Part shown: piece by piece, positions 6,774 through 9,179 of the stretch | How the letters are laid out: every line of letters starts with the position of its first letter | Position numbering within the stretch: position 1 is the first letter of the stretch | From: Halorhodospira sp. | GTDB taxonomy: Bacteria; Pseudomonadota; Gammaproteobacteria; Nitrococcales; Halorhodospiraceae | Direction: 5' to 3' | Assembly (NCBI GenBank): GCA_007121755.1 | Contig: SKJZ01000084.1 | Location: 1-9,179, forward strand | DNA: 9,179 nt | Position numbers and translations under genes: made by a program | The notes under the pieces: generated by a model | Told to the model about the DNA's origin: nothing | Databases searched by the model: none | The model's input: only the letters and a program-made list of their open reading frames with translations

Positions 6774-7088
6774 TCAGCCGGCCTGGATGCCGGTGATACG
6801 GACCTCGGTAAACATTTGGCGGTGGCCGTGATGGCGCCGATAGCCCTGCCGGCGCTTGAACTTCACCACCTCCACTTTGCGATCCCGGCCCTGCTCCAGG
6901 ACCTCGGCGCTCACCTTGGAGCCCTCCAAGCGCGGCTCGCCGATACGGACATCGCTGCCGTCCCCGACCATGAGGACTTCATCGAATTCCACGGTCTCGC
7001 CGACCGCCGCCGGAAGTTTCTCCACGCGAAGGCGGTCGCCCTCGGAAACCCGGTACTGCTTGCCGCCACTACGGATCACCGCATACAT
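6774..7088 (-). CDS. rplU: 50S ribosomal protein L21
   Basis: Starting at ATG 7088 the product has 104 residues beginning MYAVIRSGGKQYRVSEGD, the standard L21 start, and includes the basic RNA-binding stretch KFKRRQGYRRHHGHRQ near the C-terminus. L21 binds 23S rRNA in the large subunit. The open frame extends 17 codons upstream (to 7139), but that part is unlike L21. The ATG at 7088 also has GGGAG (plus-strand 7099-7103) ten bases upstream. It is the first gene of the minus-strand cluster and is read from the promoter at 7158-7186 with a leader of about 60 bases. Confidence 0.97.
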   Translation of the reverse strand: MYAVIRSGGKQYRVSEGDRLRVEKLPAAVGETVEFDEVLMVGDGSDVRIGEPRLEGSKVSAEVLEQGRDRKVEVVKFKRRQGYRRHHGHRQMFTEVRITGIQAG

Positions 7089-7157
7089 CGGTGTGGTGCT
7101 CCCAAAGTTTATTGAATCGTTCGGTAAACCGCGGCGCAAGACCGCGAAGGGGCCGGT

Positions 7158-7186
7158 ATATTAAGCCCGCCCGGCCGCCGCGTCAA
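7158..7186 (-). promoter_or_regulatory. Sigma-70 promoter of rplU-rpmA(-obg-proB)
   Basis: On the minus strand TTGACG (7186-7181) is followed after 17 bases by TAATAT (7163-7158), a strong promoter as expected for ribosomal protein genes. Transcription would start near 7151. The leader contains the inverted repeat CGCGG / CCGCG (7130-7134 and 7142-7146), a possible small hairpin. Confidence 0.8.
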
Positions 7187-7276
7187 ACCTGCGCGCACCC
7201 TGTCGGGCCTGATCCGGCTCCGGGCGGTCGCTCCGGTCAATGTCGCCTTGGACGGCCCACCGCAGCCGACACCGCC

Positions 7277-7305
7277 TTGACACCCCGGCGCGCCCTCCCT
7301 AGCAT
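7277..7305 (+). promoter_or_regulatory. Sigma-70 promoter of ispB (and probably the tRNA-Pro gene)
   Basis: TTGACA (7277-7282), a 17-base spacer and TAGCAT (7300-7305) form a good promoter. Transcription would start near 7312, about 35 bases before the ispB ATG. It is back to back with the rplU promoter, with about 90 bases between the two -35 boxes. Confidence 0.68.
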
Positions 7306-7347
7306 CCAGCGTGCCGTCTCAGCCGGAGACACGCCGGACTTTATTCC

Positions 7348-8319
7348 ATGGATCTCGAAGCCATCCGCTCCCTCGCCGCTGACGATATGAGAGCGACCGA
7401 CCGGTTGATCCAAGGACGGCTGGCGTCCGACGTAGCCCTCATCAACCAGCTCGGCACCTATATCGTGCACAGCGGCGGCAAGCGCCTGCGCCCCCTGGTG
7501 GTGCTGCTGGCGGCGCGGGCCGGCGGATACACCGGCACCCAGCATATCCAACTCGCCGCCGTCGTGGAGTTTATCCACACCGCGACCCTCCTCCACGACG
7601 ACGTGGTCGACGGCTCCGGCATGCGCCGCGGCCAGCGCACCGCCAACACCATCTGGGGCAACGAGGCGAGCGTCCTGGTCGGCGACTTCCTCTACTCCCG
7701 CGCCTTCGAGATGATGGTCGAATTGGAGCGGATGGCCGTCATGGAGGTGATGGCCCGAACCACCAACACCATCGCCCGCGGCGAGGTCATGCAGTTGATG
7801 AACTGCCACGAACCCGACCTCAGCGAGACCGACTACCGCGAAGTCATCTACCGCAAGACCGCCACCCTCTTCGAGGCCGGCTGCCGCCTCGGGGCCGTCC
7901 TGAACGACCTGGAAGAGGACGCCGTTCAGGCGATGGCCGCCTACGGCCGCCACCTCGGCACCGCCTACCAACTGGTCGACGACGCCCTCGACTACAGCGG
8001 CGACCCGGGGGAGATCGGCAAGAACCTGGGCGACGACTTGGCCGAGGGCAAGGCCACGATGCCGCTGATCCACGCCATGCGCGAGGGCGCCCCCGAGGAC
8101 GCCGAGGCCATCCGCGACGCGATCCGCGAAGGCGGACTCGAACAGATCGACGCCGTCCGCGCGGCGATTGAAAAGACCCGGTCCGCCGCATACACTAGGC
8201 AGCTCGCGGAAACGGAGGTCGACCGGGCTCTCGCCCAACTCGAATCCGCCGTACCGCGGTCGCCCTGGCGCGACGCCCTGGCCGGCGTGGCCCGCCACTG
8301 CATCGACCGCACTGCGTAG
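7348..8319 (+). CDS. ispB: Octaprenyl diphosphate synthase
   Basis: IspB condenses farnesyl diphosphate with isopentenyl diphosphate units to make the all-trans octaprenyl side chain of ubiquinone and menaquinone. The 323-residue product has GGKRLRP (43-49), the first aspartate-rich motif LLHDDVVD (DDxxD at 84-88) followed by MRRGQ, and the second motif LVDDALDY (DDxxD at 211-215). Ala79, five residues before the first motif, is the small residue expected for a long-chain enzyme; Tyr38 and Ala79 fall where E. coli IspB has them, and the length equals the E. coli protein as I recall it. The exact chain length (C40 or another) cannot be fixed from sequence. The ribosome binding site is weak. 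The gene is divergent from rplU, the conserved gammaproteobacterial arrangement. Confidence 0.95.
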   Translation: MDLEAIRSLAADDMRATDRLIQGRLASDVALINQLGTYIVHSGGKRLRPLVVLLAARAGGYTGTQHIQLAAVVEFIHTATLLHDDVVDGSGMRRGQRTANTIWGNEASVLVGDFLYSRAFEMMVELERMAVMEVMARTTNTIARGEVMQLMNCHEPDLSETDYREVIYRKTATLFEAGCRLGAVLNDLEEDAVQAMAAYGRHLGTAYQLVDDALDYSGDPGEIGKNLGDDLAEGKATMPLIHAMREGAPEDAEAIRDAIREGGLEQIDAVRAAIEKTRSAAYTRQLAETEVDRALAQLESAVPRSPWRDALAGVARHCIDRTA

Positions 8320-8331
8320 GCAACGAAATAT

Positions 8332-8408
8332 CGGGGTGTAGCTCAGCTTGGTAGAGCACTGCCTTCGGGAGGCAGGGGCCGGAGGTTCGAATCCTCTCAC
8401 CCCGACCA
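8332..8408 (+). tRNA. tRNA-Pro, anticodon CGG
   Basis: A complete cloverleaf is present: acceptor arms CGGGGTG (8332-8338) and CACCCCG (8398-8404), D arm GCTC/GAGC, anticodon stem CTGCC/GGCAG with loop TTCGGGA and anticodon CGG at 8366-8368. The T arm GGAGGTTCGAATCCTC is intact, with discriminator A and encoded CCA (8406-8408). The C1:G72 pair is typical of bacterial tRNA-Pro. It reads CCG codons, which are frequent in these GC-rich genes. It starts 12 bases after the ispB stop with no room for its own promoter unless that lies inside ispB. Confidence 0.97.
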
Positions 8409-9061
8409 ATCCAATCAAGAACCCACCGCTCCGTTCACCTCCTGCACTATTCCATACAGGCGGCTTGTCACAGCTGTATCACGGCCCGGCGTGCATTCCC
8501 GTTCGATAGCCGCTGGTAACGACGGCCATACGACTCCCAAGGCACGCGGCCCGCACCGCCGGTAGCGCGGAACGAGCCCTCGCCACCGCGAACCGTGGCC
8601 GGGTTGCGAATTGCGTCACAGCCCGGCACCCTACCCTTCGGCCTTCCGATTCCGCGGGCATCGCGCAGGCTCCAAGGAGACAGCCCCAATCGCCTACGAA
8701 GGCGAGGCCCGCGCCGCCTCCGCCCTGGCGGTAGCGTGCCGGTTATCAGCATTCCGCCACGGTTGATCCCCCGGCACACCACCCACCATTACGCAGTGTT
8801 CGCCAGTGTTAGACAGCGTCTGTATATGGCCGGATCAGTTGGCGGCGCCGCGGCGCTCCAGGCGCAGCTTTGGGCCGGGCTGGCGGCTCGACTTGCGACC
8901 GGCGCACCATGGCGGGACAAGGCGTTACGAACGAGCGTCGTGGACGGTGTTCGTTGTTAGGCTGACGATCGGACCATGGCCATCGGCGGGAAAACGCGGA
9001 CGCACGTGTGACAGTCTGGGGGCGGAAAAGACAGAAGCAGTCTAATCAACTGTTATGCAGC
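8409..9061. other. Gene-poor interval between tRNA-Pro and the higB promoter
   Basis: I find no convincing gene in about 650 bases. Open frames exist on both strands (for example plus 8595-8960 and minus 8468-8782), but they lack ribosome binding sites, have Arg/Gly/Pro-rich translations typical of GC-rich noncoding DNA, and match nothing I recognise. Small structures seen: the direct repeat CAGTGTT at 8794-8800 and 8804-8810 (10-bp period), the short dyad AGAC/GTCT at 8811-8821, and the inverted repeat ACGAAC/GTTCGT at 8927-8932 and 8949-8954. Base composition becomes more A/T-rich toward the toxin gene. The interval may be a decayed insertion beside a tRNA gene. Confidence 0.5.
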
Positions 9062-9089
9062 TTGACACCGTTGCGCAACGCGCTACAAT
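9062..9089 (+). promoter_or_regulatory. Strong promoter of the higB toxin gene
   Basis: TTGACA (9062-9067), a 16-base spacer and TACAAT (9084-9089) nearly match the sigma-70 consensus. The expected transcription start (about 9096-9097) falls on or next to the higB ATG at 9097, so the mRNA would have almost no leader. I see no Shine-Dalgarno sequence downstream of the -10 box. Confidence 0.82.
9069..9080. promoter_or_regulatory. Candidate operator palindrome in the higB promoter
   Basis: CGTTGCGCAACG is a perfect 12-bp palindrome between the -35 and -10 boxes. Antitoxins of HigA type are helix-turn-helix repressors that bind such dyads to shut off their own operon. The position would block RNA polymerase, so an autoregulatory operator is the simplest reading. 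Confidence 0.6.
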
Positions 9090-9096
9090 ATGACTC

Positions 9097-9179
9097 ATGA
9101 TCAAGTCTTTTAAGCACAAGGGATTGCGCCGTTACTACGAGACAGGGAGCACTCGCGGCATCCAGGCAAAGCATGCCAA
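9097..9179 (+). CDS. higB: HigB/RelE-family toxin, 5' end only
   Basis: The first 27 codons read MIKSFKHKGLRRYYETGSTR then GIQAKHA, cut by the window end. This closely resembles the start of plasmid-maintenance 'killer' toxins of the HigB branch of the RelE/ParE superfamily: basic, with the 'KSFKHKGL...YYETGS...GIQ..HA' pattern. Such toxins are ribosome-dependent mRNA endonucleases of about 90-100 residues. In higBA loci the toxin comes first and the HigA antitoxin follows, so higA is expected just beyond the window. The promoter at 9062-9089 with its palindrome fits autoregulation. The almost leaderless start is unusual. Catalytic residues lie in the missing part. Confidence 0.85.
   Translation, partial: MIKSFKHKGLRRYYETGSTRGIQAKHA

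Noticed and set aside
7089..7139. A 17-codon upstream extension of rplU.
   Set aside because: L21 proteins start at MYAVI; the extension resembles nothing in the family, and the ATG at 7088 has an SD-like GGGAG upstream.
7237..8418. A 393-codon open frame on the minus strand across ispB and the tRNA-Pro gene.
   Set aside because: It is antisense to a clearly recognised ispB and to a tRNA, has a composition typical of GC-rich antisense frames, and matches no family I know.
8468..8782. A 104-codon minus-strand frame beside the tRNA, considered as a decayed integrase or transposase.
   Set aside because: No recombinase or transposase motif is visible, there is no ribosome binding site, and the composition is Arg/Gly-rich like random GC-rich DNA.
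8921..9058. Integron attC-like recombination sites: GTTAGGC at 8956-8962, GTTATGC at 9052-9058 and the ACGAAC/GTTCGT inverted repeat, upstream of a toxin gene of a type often found in cassettes.
   Set aside because: No matching RYYYAAC partner is found at the right distance, the inner arms do not form the extended attC stem, and GTTATGC does not match GTTRRRY. The motifs are short enough to be chance.

Overview
The window looks like chromosomal DNA of a GC-rich gammaproteobacterium. The block ispB / rplU-rpmA-obg-proB / rpsT is a conserved gammaproteobacterial neighbourhood; from memory, Pseudomonas aeruginosa has nearly the same order. The aspartate/glutamate-rich surface lipoprotein hints at a halophile, for example a member of the Ectothiorhodospiraceae. 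That placement is inference and no lineage marker proves it.

Left part (1-2149): the 3' end of an outer-membrane beta-barrel gene with an apparent one-base frameshift, a strong terminator, an unrecognised acidic lipoprotein gene (412-1671), another terminator, then about 480 bases without a complete gene. That gap holds a short gene-like remnant and one copy of a short dispersed repeat that I recall from many unrelated bacterial genomes.

Middle part (2073-7186): rpsT (ribosomal protein S20) with its own promoter, facing a five-gene minus-strand cluster. The cluster starts at a strong promoter (7158-7186) and reads rplU (L21), rpmA (L27), a terminator-like hairpin, obg (ribosome-assembly GTPase), proB (glutamate 5-kinase) and a predicted ankyrin-repeat lipoprotein. 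obg and proB overlap by four bases, and only 21 bases separate proB from the ankyrin gene. The hairpin lies between the abundant ribosomal proteins and obg, so it probably sets how much transcription reaches the downstream genes.

Right part (7277-9179): ispB (octaprenyl diphosphate synthase, ubiquinone side chain) is transcribed divergently from rplU. It is followed after 12 bases by a tRNA-Pro(CGG) gene, which is probably on the same transcript. Then come about 650 bases with no convincing gene. The window ends in the first 27 codons of a HigB/RelE-type toxin gene. This gene has a near-consensus promoter with a perfect 12-bp palindrome in the spacer, placed so close to the start codon that the mRNA should be almost leaderless.

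Most of the window is core genome. The less ordinary parts are the two lipoprotein genes, the broken beta-barrel gene, the dispersed repeat, the internal terminator before obg, and the toxin-antitoxin locus beyond the tRNA. I see no CRISPR array, complete insertion sequence or clearly new multi-gene system.
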